From Anisodus tanguticus (Eukaryota; Streptophyta; Magnoliopsida; Solanales; Solanaceae), in NCBI GenBank assembly GCA_034509755.1, contig JAVYJV010000043.1, positions 62,001 to 126,000 of the forward strand: a stretch of DNA of 64,000 bases, given 5' to 3'. The notes beneath the pieces were generated by a model, which did no database searches, was not told the origin of the DNA, and saw nothing but the letters and a program-made list of their open reading frames with translations. The position numbers and the translations under genes are program-made. Below are positions 1 to 12,422 of this stretch, in pieces. Each line of letters starts with the position of its first letter. Position 1 is the first letter of the stretch.

Positions 1-3000
1 ATGTTTGACAGCTATTGTTGTCCACTTTAAAAATACTTTTTATGCTTTTTTTTTTGAGTTTTAGTTGAAGAAAAAAAAAATCTTATTTGTTCAAATATTC
101 AGTAGTGATCTATAATTTGTTAAAAAATAAACGATGTTTTAATTACAAATTCTTTGTCAACTAACCTTTTATATATTTTTGACTAACTGACATTTTTTTT
201 TTCCTTTAACTAATCAGATAGCTTTTTGGAAATATTCTAAAAGAAAAAAAGTCGTTAAAAAATTCTTGACCAGATCCAAAAGTAGTTAATTTCAGAAGCA
301 AATTAATTATTTTTTTTGTTTTAGTTATAAAGTTAGAAAGTTTAATTTTGTTGTTGATAGCCTAAAGAAGAAAATTTATGTGTATTTAACTTTTGTCAAT
401 CTAAATTAATGTCCATTAATTTAATTTTTTTTAACTAGTAAAAGTATTTTTAAGATTGAATTGTTAATTTAAAATATAGTATTTAATCAGTTTTCAAATA
501 AATTAAAGTGAACGTTTTTTGAAATTAAATTGGTTTTTACCTATTTTAATTATCATAAATTTTATTGAAATTCTTTTAATAGAGTTTAAATTATAAGTAT
601 TTTTACATCATAGTACTTAGTAAAATTAGGTTAAATATAAAAAACTATGAAAATAATACAAAATATTTGTTTTAAATATTTTCACAAATTTTCAGCCTTT
701 CAAAAAGAATTTTTAGAAAACTTTTTAATTGTTTTCAATTACCTTTCTTTATTAAGATATAAGTCATTATTAAGTTAATGAATTTTTTATCTCAATCCCC
801 TGTAAAAATTCCCTAAATTTTTTCCTGACTCAATTTTTTTTTTTAGAACACAATGTTACTATTTGAATGTATTTTTTATAAAAGTTATAATCATTTTAAA
901 TATTTTTGTTAAAAGTTAATCATCTTCACCTTTAGAATAACAATAGAATTTGGATATTTTTTATTTATATTCTTTTAAGAAAATTATTCTTAAAATAGAT
1001 GACAGTTTTATAATAAATTCACCTTTTTTTTTAATTACAAATTTGTTTTTGGGAATATTGTATTTTGTTACATTCTTAATAACAAATTCTTTAAATTAAA
1101 TTTTTTTCATTTTCTTAATTAAGTTTAATTTTGTTTTTATAATTAAAATCATTTTTTATCATTTATACAATTAATAGTACTTCTGTTTTATTCTTAACAT
1201 TATTCTTCTCTTTAATATTAATTTTCTTTTATTTTTGTAACAAAAATTATTCTCAGTAATTTATATGCTTTGTATTAATACTACTTTTCCATTATATTGA
1301 TTTTTATTCTTTGTGATTAAATTTGACATTTTTTACACCTTTAGTATAATAACATTTTTATCAACTTTTTATTCAAATCTTTTAACAATAGTTGTTAATA
1401 AAATAGAATTTTTAAACAAAATTTCAATTGAAAATTCTTTTTATCATTTTTCTTAATAATAAAGATGAAAATAGCCTGATACTACAAAAAAATTTCAAAA
1501 TTATGTCTATCTTTTTGTATAAATTAGAAGAAAAAATCATAAATTTAGAATAAAAGATAATCTTCAAAACAATTAAAACATTAAAATGATGTAATTTAAG
1601 TACTAAATTTTACAATGTTTAATTTTAATTATTTTTTCAAATCAATATAAGACCACCATCAAATTGAATTTTTATTTTTAATTCAAAAAAGTTTATTTTT
1701 TATATAAAATTACAAAATTGAATGTTTTTTGAAAATACCAATTAACTATTTATTAGCAACTTGATAAGGTTTTTTTATAAAATAAGCCAAAGGTCACAAA
1801 AACTACTTTTGAAATTGTTGATAGTTGAAACAATTATCTTTCAAAATTGATCTTTATGATGGGCTTTTATATAAAAAATTAAAATTATTTAAAACTTCAA
1901 AAAAAAAAAAGAATTTCTTCACCTATAACTAATTTATTAACAAGACTTGTTATATATTTTGTATGTTCTTTTTAGAAAAATTTTCAAGTTTATCTTTAAA
2001 GTTTCTTAAACTAATTTATTGAATAGTTCTTTCAATAGTTAATCAGTTTTCAAAAAAGAAAATTTTGAAATTTTTTTTATCTTTAATTAAGATTATAATG
2101 TGTCATTAAGATTTTATTAACTTATATTGACATTTAATTGAAATATTTTATCATTTTTTTAATTTATCTTAACGTTAATTAGTAAAAAATTTTTTTAGTT
2201 TTTAAAACAAAAAAATTATTTTAAACTAAAATTTAAGATTTTTTTTCTGTAAACTAAAATTTGATTTTTTACAAGTTCATTGCCTTTTCAATTTGTCTTA
2301 AATTATAAAAAAAGTGTTTCAAAAAATTTCATTAATTTTGTTTCTTTTATTAAAATAAATAATGTAAAGATTTAAATTACATCTTTATGAAAATAAATCC
2401 TTTATTTAATGGACTTAAATCCGTTTTTTTTTTTAAATTTATCATAAAAAAGAATTTTCAGCTTTTTATATTAACATTGAATAAACATAATTTTTTTTTA
2501 ACACAAAAGATCTTAAGACTTGTGAACATTAAATTTATCATTTGCAATCATAAAAATTTACATAGAAGTTCGGTAATTTAAAAAGATTTTTAGAAAAAAA
2601 AAAGTTTCTTTTTATACATCAAGTTTTTAATTAAATTTATTAAGTGAAAATTTTTTTCTTTAATTTTTCATTTAGTTTCTAATTAAGATTAGATTTAAGT
2701 TTTCACACAATTTTAAGATTTAATTTTTTTTTAATTTTTCAAAAAATTAAAGACTTAAAAACAAGGAAAAGTTTTTAGATTAAAGAGTTATTTTAAAAAT
2801 TTAATCATTAAAACTAAGAAAAATGTGAAAAATATATTTTTATATTTTTAATTTTGATTAAAGGAAATTTTAGTCTAAAGAAAATTAATAAAAAGACTAT
2901 TTATACGATTAGTTGATGTGTAAATAAATTAGAAAAAATAAATAGAAAAAAAAATTAGAGCAAGCTAATTATAAAAATTATTCATGAATTAAAAAATGTA

Positions 3001-6000
3001 TCAAAGTGTATCAAAATGTAATAAATTATTAAAGTACATTGAAAATTTCGACTTTAATGTCTATTCAAAAATTTTAATAAAAATTAAAGAAATTGACTTT
3101 TTAAAACTAATTTTTGTTAATAACTCAATATAATTCATATTAGAAAACAGTAAACATAAATTTGAAGTTATAAGAAAAATAAATCAAAGAAAATATAAGG
3201 ATAAAATTAATAAAAGTTTAATTCTATAAATTATAAACAGGATTGACTTTCAAGAAGCTTGTAAATGTTATTTCATTATAATTAAATGAGAACATTAAAA
3301 TTTTGAATTTTTTTTCAAGACAAAAATGAAGTATACCTTATCAGTATTTTTTTAAAAATTCTCTTAAATAATCTCAAGAATATAGGTTTTTTGTTTGAAA
3401 ATTATTATTTTAAATATATGCTTATTAATAACACACATTTTAAGTGAATTTATTTATTCAAATAATTAAAAAATAATTTAAATTAGTTTACAAATGTTGA
3501 CAAGAAACATTGAAACTTTTTCAAACTTTAGATATGTTTATTGAGTTTTAAATGTCAACATAGAAAATTTTGAGAATTAGGTTTAAGTTTTTAAAGTTCA
3601 AAAAATTTTTAGTATTTAAATTTTGAGTAACCAAAAAAATGAGAATTCATAATTATGATGTATGATATTGAAGAAAGAAAAAAATTAAATTTGATGGTTG
3701 GCATTTAAAATATTGAAATAAACAAAAATTAATTTTTTATTTTTATAAATTTTATAATTGAAGAATAAAACTTGTTTCAAGTAATGTGTTTAAAGTAATC
3801 AGTTTTGAAATTAATTTCTGACTCAAGCTATGTTAATGAAACAAAGTTTCTATTAAGTTAGTATCTTTTTTAATTAAATGAAATTTTGACATTTAAATGG
3901 ACCCAGAATACAAAAATTAATGAATTAGTATTTCTAAAGTTTTCTATTCATTTAAAAATTTTTCAAAAAAAAATAGTTTTTAACTACTTTCAACATTAAT
4001 GAAAATCGATCATCTTCATATTTGAACTTAAATTTCTAATTGAAATTAAGTTAAATTAATTATAAAATTAAATCAATTAATTGTTTGCGAAAATTTAAAT
4101 TTATTTTCAAAAATAAATATATTTTTCATATTCTTATTCAATAAAAGATTGATTATGTTGTAATAATGCAAAGAGTATTTTAAAAAAAAAAAATTCTTAG
4201 AAAAATTCGCCCACAAAAAATTTGGTTACTTGCACGAACCAAACTTTTATATCACGATTTAGATCAACAACAATTGTTTATAACTGTGTCTTCCCACAAT
4301 ATATTTTTTTTTCTTACATTTGTAGAAGAAATTTAATAATTAACATCTTATCATTTTGTTAAAAAGCAAAAAATTTTCTTGACCATCTAGCCAGGTGAGA
4401 CATTTTTTGAATCTTAATAAATTTTTTTATTCTTAAGAATTTTTCTTATGATAATTAGCTATTGTCTAACCCATAATTGAATCTATATTTAAAAATAGAA
4501 AGAAAAAAAACTTTTAACTTAGTAAATTTAATACTAATGATTTTTCAATGATCATGCAATAAAGTTTGACATTCTTTAAAGCTTTAAATATAAAAGTTAT
4601 CGTTAAAACATGCTTCTTTTTTTTATAATTATATTATAACGAGATAAAACTTTGTATTTAAATCTTGTGCTACTGTATGTTACTTTATTGTTTTTCTTTT
4701 AAGTTATAATCTAATTAGTAAAATCAATTTCAAATATTTATCTTTAAAGATAAAAACAATTTACTAAAAATAGATTTTTTTAAACCAAATGATCTTTTAA
4801 AAAGATAATCAAATTCAAGTTTATGACTTTTAAAGATCTTTTTTCATCAAGTTGAAACTAAAAAAATTTTTGTTACAAAAAAGCATTTTGATTAATTATT
4901 TTAATTTTAGTTTACAAGTTTGATTTTATTAAATATTTTAATAACAATTTATATTAAAAAAAAAAAAGAGTTTCCCTACTTAAGAATATTCAAAAAATGA
5001 AAAATGATGAAAAGTGTGTCTAAAAGTAAATTTTACGCTTAATTGAAGCCCATATGATCTTAAAAGCCTAAGAATTGTTCCGGAGATCTGTATTATGATC
5101 ACGACTTTCTTTTTTTTTTAAATTAACATTTGTACACAAAATGTATTAAATTACTGATTAATAGTTACCTAAACTGTTTAAAAAGGAGAAAAAAATTTAA
5201 GATTTGCTTTAAGACAAAAAAAAATATTTTAAATGCCTTATGGTTCATTAAGTGAGAAAAAAATAAAACAAAAAAAAAATTTCCTAGAATGTTATAAAAT
5301 GAAAACCTGTTCTAAAAAGTATCGCTGATCTTTAAAAGATATTCTATGTTTAAAGAGAATCTAGTTTTTGGTAAAAAGAAAATTTTTTTTTAATTTTTTT
5401 TTCTTTTTGTTTAAAAATAATCTACATCAATATTAAACGTGACAACAAAAAATATATAAAGAATGTTTTACCGTTTTATAAGTACTCAAGCATGATTTAC
5501 CAATTATCTTGTCTATGGTCAATACTATTTTAATTATTTGTCTAAAACTAATAAAAGAAGAAACTATTTCTTAATATGAAATTCATACTAATGTTTTAGA
5601 CAAGGATTTTTTTTAATTAAGTTTTATATTAGTTTAATGAACATTTTTGAAATATTTATTTGAATAGACCATAATTATTTTTTAATATAAAAAATACTTT
5701 AAATTTTGAAAATTATTAAGTTTTATTTTGAATAAGTTTTAATTAATATTTAATTTTTATTTAATTATTTACTGATTTTTAATTTTTACTATTTCATTAA
5801 GTTTTTCTATAATTCTTTCAAAGTTCAATAAAACTTAAATTTCAAAATATAATTTTGATGAAGTTTTTTATTAATAATTTTTGTTTTAGAAAATGAAGAA
5901 AAATTCAAAAGAAAATTTTAAAGAAGAAAATTTTAAAAAAGAAAGAAATTTTAGAAAAAAATTTTTAGAAAAATAAATTTTTTTTAAAATTATAACTGCC

Positions 6001-6040
6001 ATCTATAAACAAACAAAATAAAAATTTTAAACTCAATTAA
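1..6040. other. Gene-poor A+T desert
   Basis: I see no supportable gene here. Open frames are short, are made of Phe/Leu/Ile/Lys/Asn codons, and look like chance frames in A+T-rich DNA. Homopolymer A and T runs are frequent. Two patches are slightly less A+T-rich (about 4205-4310 and 5040-5110), but neither gives an extended open frame, a tRNA fold or a paired splice structure that I could defend. Confidence 0.6.
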
Positions 6041-6062
6041 ACTTAAATTTTAATGATATTTT

Positions 6063-6113
6063 TTATTCATTTTTAAAATAGTTTTAATAGATTATTCATT
6101 TTTAAAATAGTTT
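6063..6113. repeat. Two-copy direct repeat, 29-bp period
   Basis: A 22-bp unit beginning ttattcatttttaaaatag occurs at 6063-6084 and again at 6092-6113. The two copies are identical over that length and are separated by seven bases. It is probably a recent local duplication by slippage. Confidence 0.7.
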
Positions 6114-7434
6114 TTACAGCGTATTTAAATTTAGGAAAAAAATTATTATGAATCAAATACAGACTAAAAGTTATTAATAAGTAATTATAGCCAGACCTTA
6201 AAATTGTGGTTTCAGAGGAAGGGCACAAAACAAACAAATCTTTTTCTTAAATACTTTTTTAGCTACTTTAAATTGTTTTTACACTTTTCATTTGAAAAAA
6301 ATTTTTTTTAATTTCTTATTAAAATAGTTTTTTTTTTACTTTTGTTAAAATACTTTTTCTTTTAAATATTTTTTACCTAAGTCATCTTCTAATCATTTTT
6401 TTAATAGTGAAAATTTTTTAATAATTAGCTCATCAAATTTTTAGTGTTTTCTGAACAATTAAAATTTTTATCTTAGTATTTTAAACTATGTTTATTATAG
6501 TTAGTGTTTATTTAAGTATTTTTCTGTGTTTATAAATAGTGTTCATTTTTATATGAAAGAATGTGTCAATAAAATTTTTTTTTTCTTAAATTGTTTTTAA
6601 ACAAAGAGGTATAATTTTTCATCAAAAAGAAAATCTTCTTTTTGCCTCAAGTTATTGAAAAATTTTTTGGTAAGTTTTTTTCGATTGGTGTAATTTATAA
6701 AGAAAAAAATCAGTTTAAAAAAATATTTAGAAACTTTAATTTCTCTCACCTATGGTGACCGCCTGTTGAATAATACCAGCTGCTCAAATTTTTTTTCCTG
6801 TTATTATAAGATTTTTTTTTGAGATATACATCTTTAAAAGCTAATTTTTGATTATTATTTGTTTTATCAATTTTCTTATCATGTTTTTTCAAATCTAAGC
6901 TTATCAAAAATCAAAAATACTAACAAATTTTGCTTATTAGGTGATTTTGGGAACAATTGGTTTGATTACAATATGTTTATAATTTCAAAAATATATTATT
7001 TTTTGAAATACAAATTATTGCTTAAGCATAAATGTTTCAACTTTCTTTTTTTTTTTTTTTGATACAAATTATTCTCAACAGGTATCAAGTTTTTTGCACA
7101 TTTTTTACATAAAGCATTTATAATAATTTTTTTTTTTTAATTTTTTAACCTAAGTGTGCCAATTTTACTTTTTGTTTTTTCTTAATCACGAATATCGTGC
7201 TAATTATTTAAAAATAAGATTGTTTCATAAGAAAAACACCTTTGAGTTTAAAATTAAAGAAAATTTTCTTTCTAAACCAACTTAATTTAAAATGAATCCA
7301 TTGAGGTTTTTTTTTTTGGTTATTTTATTTTACACCTGCTTTATTATAACTCAAGTTTTGTTAAATATTATTTCATAACAAAATTGATTCTTAGTTTTTA
7401 ATACTAATTTTGATAAAAAAAAATCATTTTTTTT
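6114..7434. other. Intergenic, no gene seen
   Basis: This is A+T-rich sequence with poly-T runs. A less A+T-rich patch at about 6745-6800 has short coding-like translations on both strands and a GTGAGA donor-like site on the minus strand, but no partner exon, so I do not call a gene. Confidence 0.5.
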
Positions 7435-7530
7435 AGTTACTTAAAGCAAATCTATCTAAAAGCGAACCTAAGTAACTCTAAGCAGATCTAAGTAACTTAA
7501 AGCAAATCTAAGTTACTTGAAAAAATCTAA
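7435..7530. repeat. Tandem repeat, about 20-bp unit, about five copies
   Basis: Degenerate copies of a 20-bp unit (consensus aagtaacttaaagcaaatct) run head to tail. The copies differ at several positions, so the array is not freshly expanded. It lies in the gene-poor left part of the window, and no coding role is visible. Confidence 0.75.
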
Positions 7531-8634
7531 ATAATTTGAAAATTTTTTTTTGACCAAAAATTAGTCTATTTTAGAGAAAATTTTAAAAAAAGAAATGTGA
7601 CTCTCCTTAATATCATTATTGTTAGGTGTGAATAAATATTTAGGTGTTTATATTTAATTCACACATTTTTTAAATTGTGCTAAGTATTCAATTTTTTGAT
7701 TATTAAAAGTCTTTTATAATCTAAAATTTATTCATTTCAAATTATACGTGATAATTTCTTTAAGAATCTAATCTAATAGTTGGCAGTTGTGAACTATGCA
7801 TAACTTATCTATTTAATTTAAAAACTTAAAGAAAAAAATTTTATTACAAACAGTTTTGCGTAGGTATTTTAAGATTTAAAAAAAACAGCTAATAGAATTT
7901 TTTCAATTGGTATAGTTACTTAAAGTGACTTTTAACTTTATTCAAGTTCAAAAGCCACCTATTTGTTAAATTTATTCTTTTATACGCGAATGGTGGTCTT
8001 TCTAAACAGCATGGGAGGTCAAATTTATGTCAAAAAAAAAAACTATTTTTGGGTTCAATATTTAGGTGTCTTTAGGGTTTTTTTTTGGGCTTTAATTAAA
8101 CACATTTTGTTAAGAATCAAATTTTTAAAAAAAAAATTCTTTTGAAGTTTATTTGTTTTCATTTACAAAACTTAGAAGCATTTTTATTTAATTAAATTTA
8201 ATACTACTCAATTTTTTTGTAGGATAATTTAATTGAAAATTTTTTGGTTTTTAAAAACTAGTTGACTTTAAAGATTTTGTTCGTATGAAGTAATTTATAT
8301 TTTCAGATGTTTCACCTTAAATTAATTATAAAAAATTTTATAGTAAGAAAACTTTTCTTTTTTGAAACACTTATTGATTTTCCCCATTTTGATAACTTTT
8401 TTAATAATCATTATAATAAACTTGGTTTTATTTTTTGTTTCATAATTATTTTCCAAAAAGTTTTTAAATCTAAGATTAGCATAATACTATTAAGTTTAGC
8501 CATATTTTGTATATAAGTTCAAACTTTAATTTTTTTTTTCAGAACTTTACAAATGAAGCTTACGCTATCTACTGATAAAAAAAAACTTTTTTTAAATTTT
8601 AAATAGATTTCATTGAATGCAGCATTATGCAGGA
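7531..8634. other. Intergenic, no gene supported
   Basis: Short open frames at 7963-8145 and 8307-8516 are rich in Phe/Lys/Leu and have no recognisable domain. The first lacks an ATG at its beginning. I treat them as chance frames. Confidence 0.5.
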
Positions 8635-9419
8635 CTAGTTTTTTATTTTTTCCATTCTTAATTGTGGTTCTATTTTTCTTTTACTGTTTTTTTCTATTTT
8701 AGAAATATTTTCAACTAACTTCTCATCTTCTAAAAACTTATTTAACCCTTTAATATTTTTATCTAAATCTCTCAAAACATTTTTATCTAAATTTTCATCA
8801 ATTCTTATATTTTCTAACCCGTAAAATGGTCTATCTTTTTTATACTTAACTTCCTCTATTTCATTATTAGTCATTTTATAATCTTCATCATCATAATCTG
8901 AATAATCTTGCTGTTGATTAGAAACGTCAATTTCAAATTCCAAAATTTTTACCATCATTAACATCAAATTCTGTTAAGTTGAACATCTTATCTAATTTTA
9001 AAAGGAAAATTAAATTTATATGCTTACATAAAATACCATAAATTCGGTAGGCTATACAGGTACAACTGGCTTTACAAATACGTGTTTGACAGCTTTAACA
9101 ACGAATCTACACATGTGATCTTGATTTCCATTTCTTATTGTTAATTGATAGGCTTTATTGCTCTTAATTTTCAAACAATTATAAATTTTCACGTCATTTT
9201 CCATCTCCGAGTCAGTAAACATATAATCTTTTCTTTTTTCCACTTCAAGTTTATGCTTTTAAAGCCTTGCCTAAGTTTTAACGAGTTTTTACCTTTTACT
9301 TTTCGTAATTATTTTATGCCTTGATAATACACAGTAATTTTTAATTGTAACAAAAAATTTGTCAAGTCTTCTACCAGGCCTTCCTTCATAAAATCCGTAT
9401 TTGAAGATCCTGTGCATGC
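8635..9419 (-). pseudogene. Unknown gene, apparently broken, at least three segments
   Basis: I do not recognise this gene. Reading the minus strand from 9419, an acceptor-like TATAG precedes an open segment to 9293 (beginning MHRIFKYGFYEG), followed by GTAAAA. A second open segment, about 9256-9052, includes KDYMFTDSEMEND and ends at a TAG. The next frame then continues coding-like (CIAYRIYGILY) to a GTAAGC donor, with a TTAG acceptor about 40 bases on, then MFNLTEFDVND. A further frame switch near 8950 leads into a hydrophilic, acidic and lysine-rich segment ending at 8635. Composition is clearly more protein-like than the surroundings. At least two frame changes without splice sites suggest a decayed gene or local indel errors in the sequence. 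The alternative is a real multi-exon gene whose junctions I have misplaced. Confidence 0.4.
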
Positions 9420-9872
9420 CTATAGAATAGAAAAAAAATTCAATAAAACTAGTCAAAATTCAAACAAATTCAAACTTCCTAATCAAAAAAATTAAATCAA
9501 TTTAGAATAAGAAATTTTATGAATAAAAAACGTGTTCACTTCTTTTTTCTCCTTGATGAATTTAAAATAAAAATTACATCATAGATAAATTCAATAGATT
9601 TTTATCTCGAAAATTATAAAGCCCGCGCTTTTTTTTATCAAGCGGGTAAATTTCAAACTAATGATAACCTTCTGTAAATAATTAAATGTATATTAAAATA
9701 TAGAAAAAATTAATATTTGGTTAGGAGAAAACATCAATATTTTATAACACTAAAAATTTTTTTAGTCAAAAAATGAAAGAGTATTCATTTTAAATTAGTT
9801 TAAAAAAAAAAATACTCAAAACTTGAAGAGAATATTTTTATTCAATTTAAATTACCGAAAACAAACTAATAT
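9420..9872. other. Intergenic gap
   Basis: This gap separates the broken unknown gene from the 3' end of cytochrome b561. A small GC-rich imperfect hairpin at about 9620-9648 (cccgcgctt, a T-rich loop, then aagcggg) is the only structure. No gene is seen. Confidence 0.5.
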
Positions 9873-10711
9873 TTAACTAATACCAATAAAATCTTGAGAT
9901 GCAGAATTTCTTTGTATGTTATTAACAATTTCAGGATTTTTATTTTTAACCATGTAAATTATTATAAAACCATAAATTACCAAAAAAAGTAAACAAAAAT
10001 TAACTAAAATTGTAGCTCCCGTAAATTCAGAGTAAATATTAATTTTATCTCTAAAAAAGATAATTAAGTTTAGTCGCTGAAAGTATAATTTGTTTTGTAC
10101 TTACGTTAAGGCTTTTTGAGTGAAACCAGTCACAGATGTCACTGTAATTTTAAAAAAACAATTAGTAAAAGTTTTTGATTTCTTATAAGCTAATTACGTA
10201 TAGCAAGTCCAAATATAGAAACAGTTTTAAAATCTTGAGTTGGTAAAAAAGATGTTCTAGATTGATTTAAATTATTAGAGTTCAACAAGTTATAGACTAT
10301 TTTAGCATATTGGATAAAAAATAATATCATTGTTATAACACCTAGCCATGAATGAAAAGAATATAAATGTGGTATATCTAACTTTAAATGATAAAAAAAA
10401 GCAAATACAACACCAGCTATAGCTGTAGAAAATGAAAAAATAATGACAGTAAATTGTATTCCTTGAGCAATCGACTTAGGAATATTTTCAAAAATATGTG
10501 ACACTATTAAAGAGTTTCCATACAAGTAAATCATTCCAACAACCATAAATATTATATGAAAATTGAACTTTCCTGTGTAATTATCAAGTGAAAAATCTCC
10601 TAAATAATCAATTATATATTTTAAAGTTAGCACAATTAATAATAAACCTGATAATTGACTAAAAACAATATTTCTTAAAAATAAAGTGTATTCAATATTT
10701 TCTTCAGCCAT
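9873..10711 (-). CDS. Cytochrome b561-type transmembrane protein (3 exons)
   Basis: Three exons join in frame to 242 codons plus stop: 10711-10198, 10141-10105 (a 37-nt exon) and 10050-9873, with introns of 56 and 54 bp. I chose the start MAEENIEYTL because the upstream frame is low-complexity. Family members are ascorbate-dependent, two-heme, six-helix electron carriers or ferric reductases of vesicle and plasma membranes. Diagnostic matches are FSQLSGLLL in helix 1, FNFHIIFMVVGMIYLYGN in helix 2, DIPHLYSFHSWLGV in helix 4 and TSVTGFTQKAL before the last helix. Only one of the two expected heme-ligand pairs is visible: His in helix 2 and His in FHSW of helix 4. Helix 3 reads AQGIQF where the family has LHGLLH, and nothing from helix 5 onward contains any His. 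The tail is short. The family call is firm, but normal two-heme function is doubtful. Confidence 0.85.
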
Positions 10712-11882
10712 GTCGATAAATTTTTTTTGGTCTTTTAGAATTAAAAAAACTTTAAAAAAAAACTTAAAAAAGTTTTCCAAAAATACTAATCCAAGTATCA
10801 CAAAAAATAAATTTTTATAGTTAAGAAAAAAAATTTTATAAAAAATGTAAATTAAAGCACTAGAGTTCTTTAAATGAAAATAAAATGTTTTAGAAGTTTA
10901 ATAAAATTTTTTTACAAAAACACCTTTTTTTATATAAAAATTAGATTGAGATTTGTAACTATCTATTATTCATTAATTAGTTTAGAAAATAAAGGTATTT
11001 GATTATTACTTGGCGCGCATATTTAAACAATTTTATGAACTAAATTAACTGATAAAGTTTTAAGAAAAATAAATTAATTACTTTAGAAGTTGACAAATTC
11101 GTGAAAAAAGTTTTATGAAATACTATTAAATAAAATTTGCTAAATACTTATAAGTTAATCAAATTTAAAAAATTGAAATAAGAGTTTGATAGATTTAAAT
11201 AATAATTCTCTTAAGTTTTTTTTTATTGGAATTCAAAAACTTATACAAATTAAAAAAAAATTGAAACAGAAAAACAGAAAACCATATTATTCTTGATTTC
11301 ATCTACCTGAATTACCTTTATTTTGTATCAAAGTTTCCCAATAATTTTTTAACCATATTTCTTTGACTTTTTTCATATGCATGACAAGTATTTATCAAAC
11401 CAATAATATATCTTCTTTTTCATTGAATTAGTTTCATCTAATTTAACAAAAACAGTTTAATATTCTATACATAAATTTTTCTTATTTTCAAGATGAGTCT
11501 TTTATACCAGATAAGTTTTGAGTTTTTTTAAAAAAAATAAATTTTCAATGGTGAATTGATAATTTGAAGAAAAAAATAATTTGATTCATCAAAAAAAATT
11601 ATACTTTGATTATGGAATCCTGAGTAAAATTAAAAAATAATTTGATTTTAAATTTATAATATATATTCAGGGCATTTTTTATATGGTCATCTTTGTTTGA
11701 TAAAACTTTCATTTATAGATTATAAATTAAAAAGCTCATACTTTATTTTCTTTAATTAACAATAATTTGTTTAAAATTTAAAAAAATTTTTTAATATTAA
11801 AAAATTATTTATTCAATGAATTTTAAAAATATAGCAGTAGCTAAAAAAAAGTTTTAGAGTCATTACTGAAATAATTAAAATC
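10712..11882. other. Intergenic; upstream region of cytochrome b561
   Basis: A+T-rich with no gene. A short GC-rich palindromic patch, ttggcgcgca near 11011, stands out about 300 bp upstream of the b561 start and may be a promoter element. Otherwise nothing was seen. Confidence 0.4.
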
Positions 11883-12422
11883 TTAGAAAATTGTAGAAAC
11901 TTTTTCCAGCTCCTTGTTTTTATTATTGTACAAATCATTTTCACGCTTTATTCGAAAAAAAATAACCAAAATACTGAAAGCACACATTAGCCCAGAAAAA
12001 ACCAAAACTAAAGTTAACCAATCAGTAGAATAAGATTTATGGTTTAATGGATTTATTTTTAAAGTATATTTAAAACTACAAGAATCTTGTATGATGTAAG
12101 ATTTATCTAAATCATCATAGGCTTCACAATCAATACTTGTTTCCTTAAGTTCGATATTTTGAGGCAATTTATAATGACAATCATATCTTAAAAAAAAACC
12201 AAGAGTTTTTTTAATAAAGCATATTACTGGACTAGGCGAGTATTTTTTACATATTGATTCATCACTAAGACATATTAACTGAGAAGTAGGATTACGGCCA
12301 ACTGTTGATTTATTACTACTAAATGTTAGTATTCCAAATTCACCTAGCTTCTCTTTTTTGAATTTCAATTCACAACAATATAAACTGATGTTTATTAGAA
12401 AAAAAAAAAACAAAAACTTCAT
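11883..12422 (-). CDS. SARAF-like ER membrane protein, copy 1
   Basis: A single-exon 179-residue protein. Residues 1-17 form a signal peptide (MKFLFFFFLINISLYCC). The lumenal domain has six cysteines at 51, 58, 68, 82, 99 and 115. One membrane helix lies at about 135-157, followed by a basic tail of about 20 residues. The order LTF, then R.P..QL.C, C..YSP..I.C, the DC/WEC-like position, SC.E.YDD and the C-terminal SC.....L follows SARAF (TMEM66), an ER protein that dampens store-operated calcium entry. SARAF normally has a long cytosolic tail, which is absent here. A paralogue with the same cysteine spacing lies about 14 kb away on the same strand. The identification is from motif memory; an unrelated secreted-domain family remains possible. 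Confidence 0.7.
   Translation of the reverse strand: MKFLFFFFLINISLYCCELKFKKEKLGEFGILTFSSNKSTVGRNPTSQLICLSDESICKKYSPSPVICFIKKTLGFFLRYDCHYKLPQNIELKETSIDCEAYDDLDKSYIIQDSCSFKYTLKINPLNHKSYSTDWLTLVLVFSGLMCAFSILVIFFRIKRENDLYNNKNKELEKVSTIF

Noticed and set aside
2387..2581. 64-codon open frame
   Set aside because: Composition is Phe/Lys/Asn/Leu noise of A+T-rich DNA, with no domain, promoter or splice context.
6745..6800. GC-richer patch with short coding-like translations on both strands
   Set aside because: Fewer than 20 codons in any frame and only one plausible donor, with no partner exon found.
9620..9648. GC-rich hairpin-like sequence resembling a bacterial terminator or tRNA arm
   Set aside because: The stem is imperfect, the setting is eukaryotic, and no cloverleaf or B-box sequence is present.
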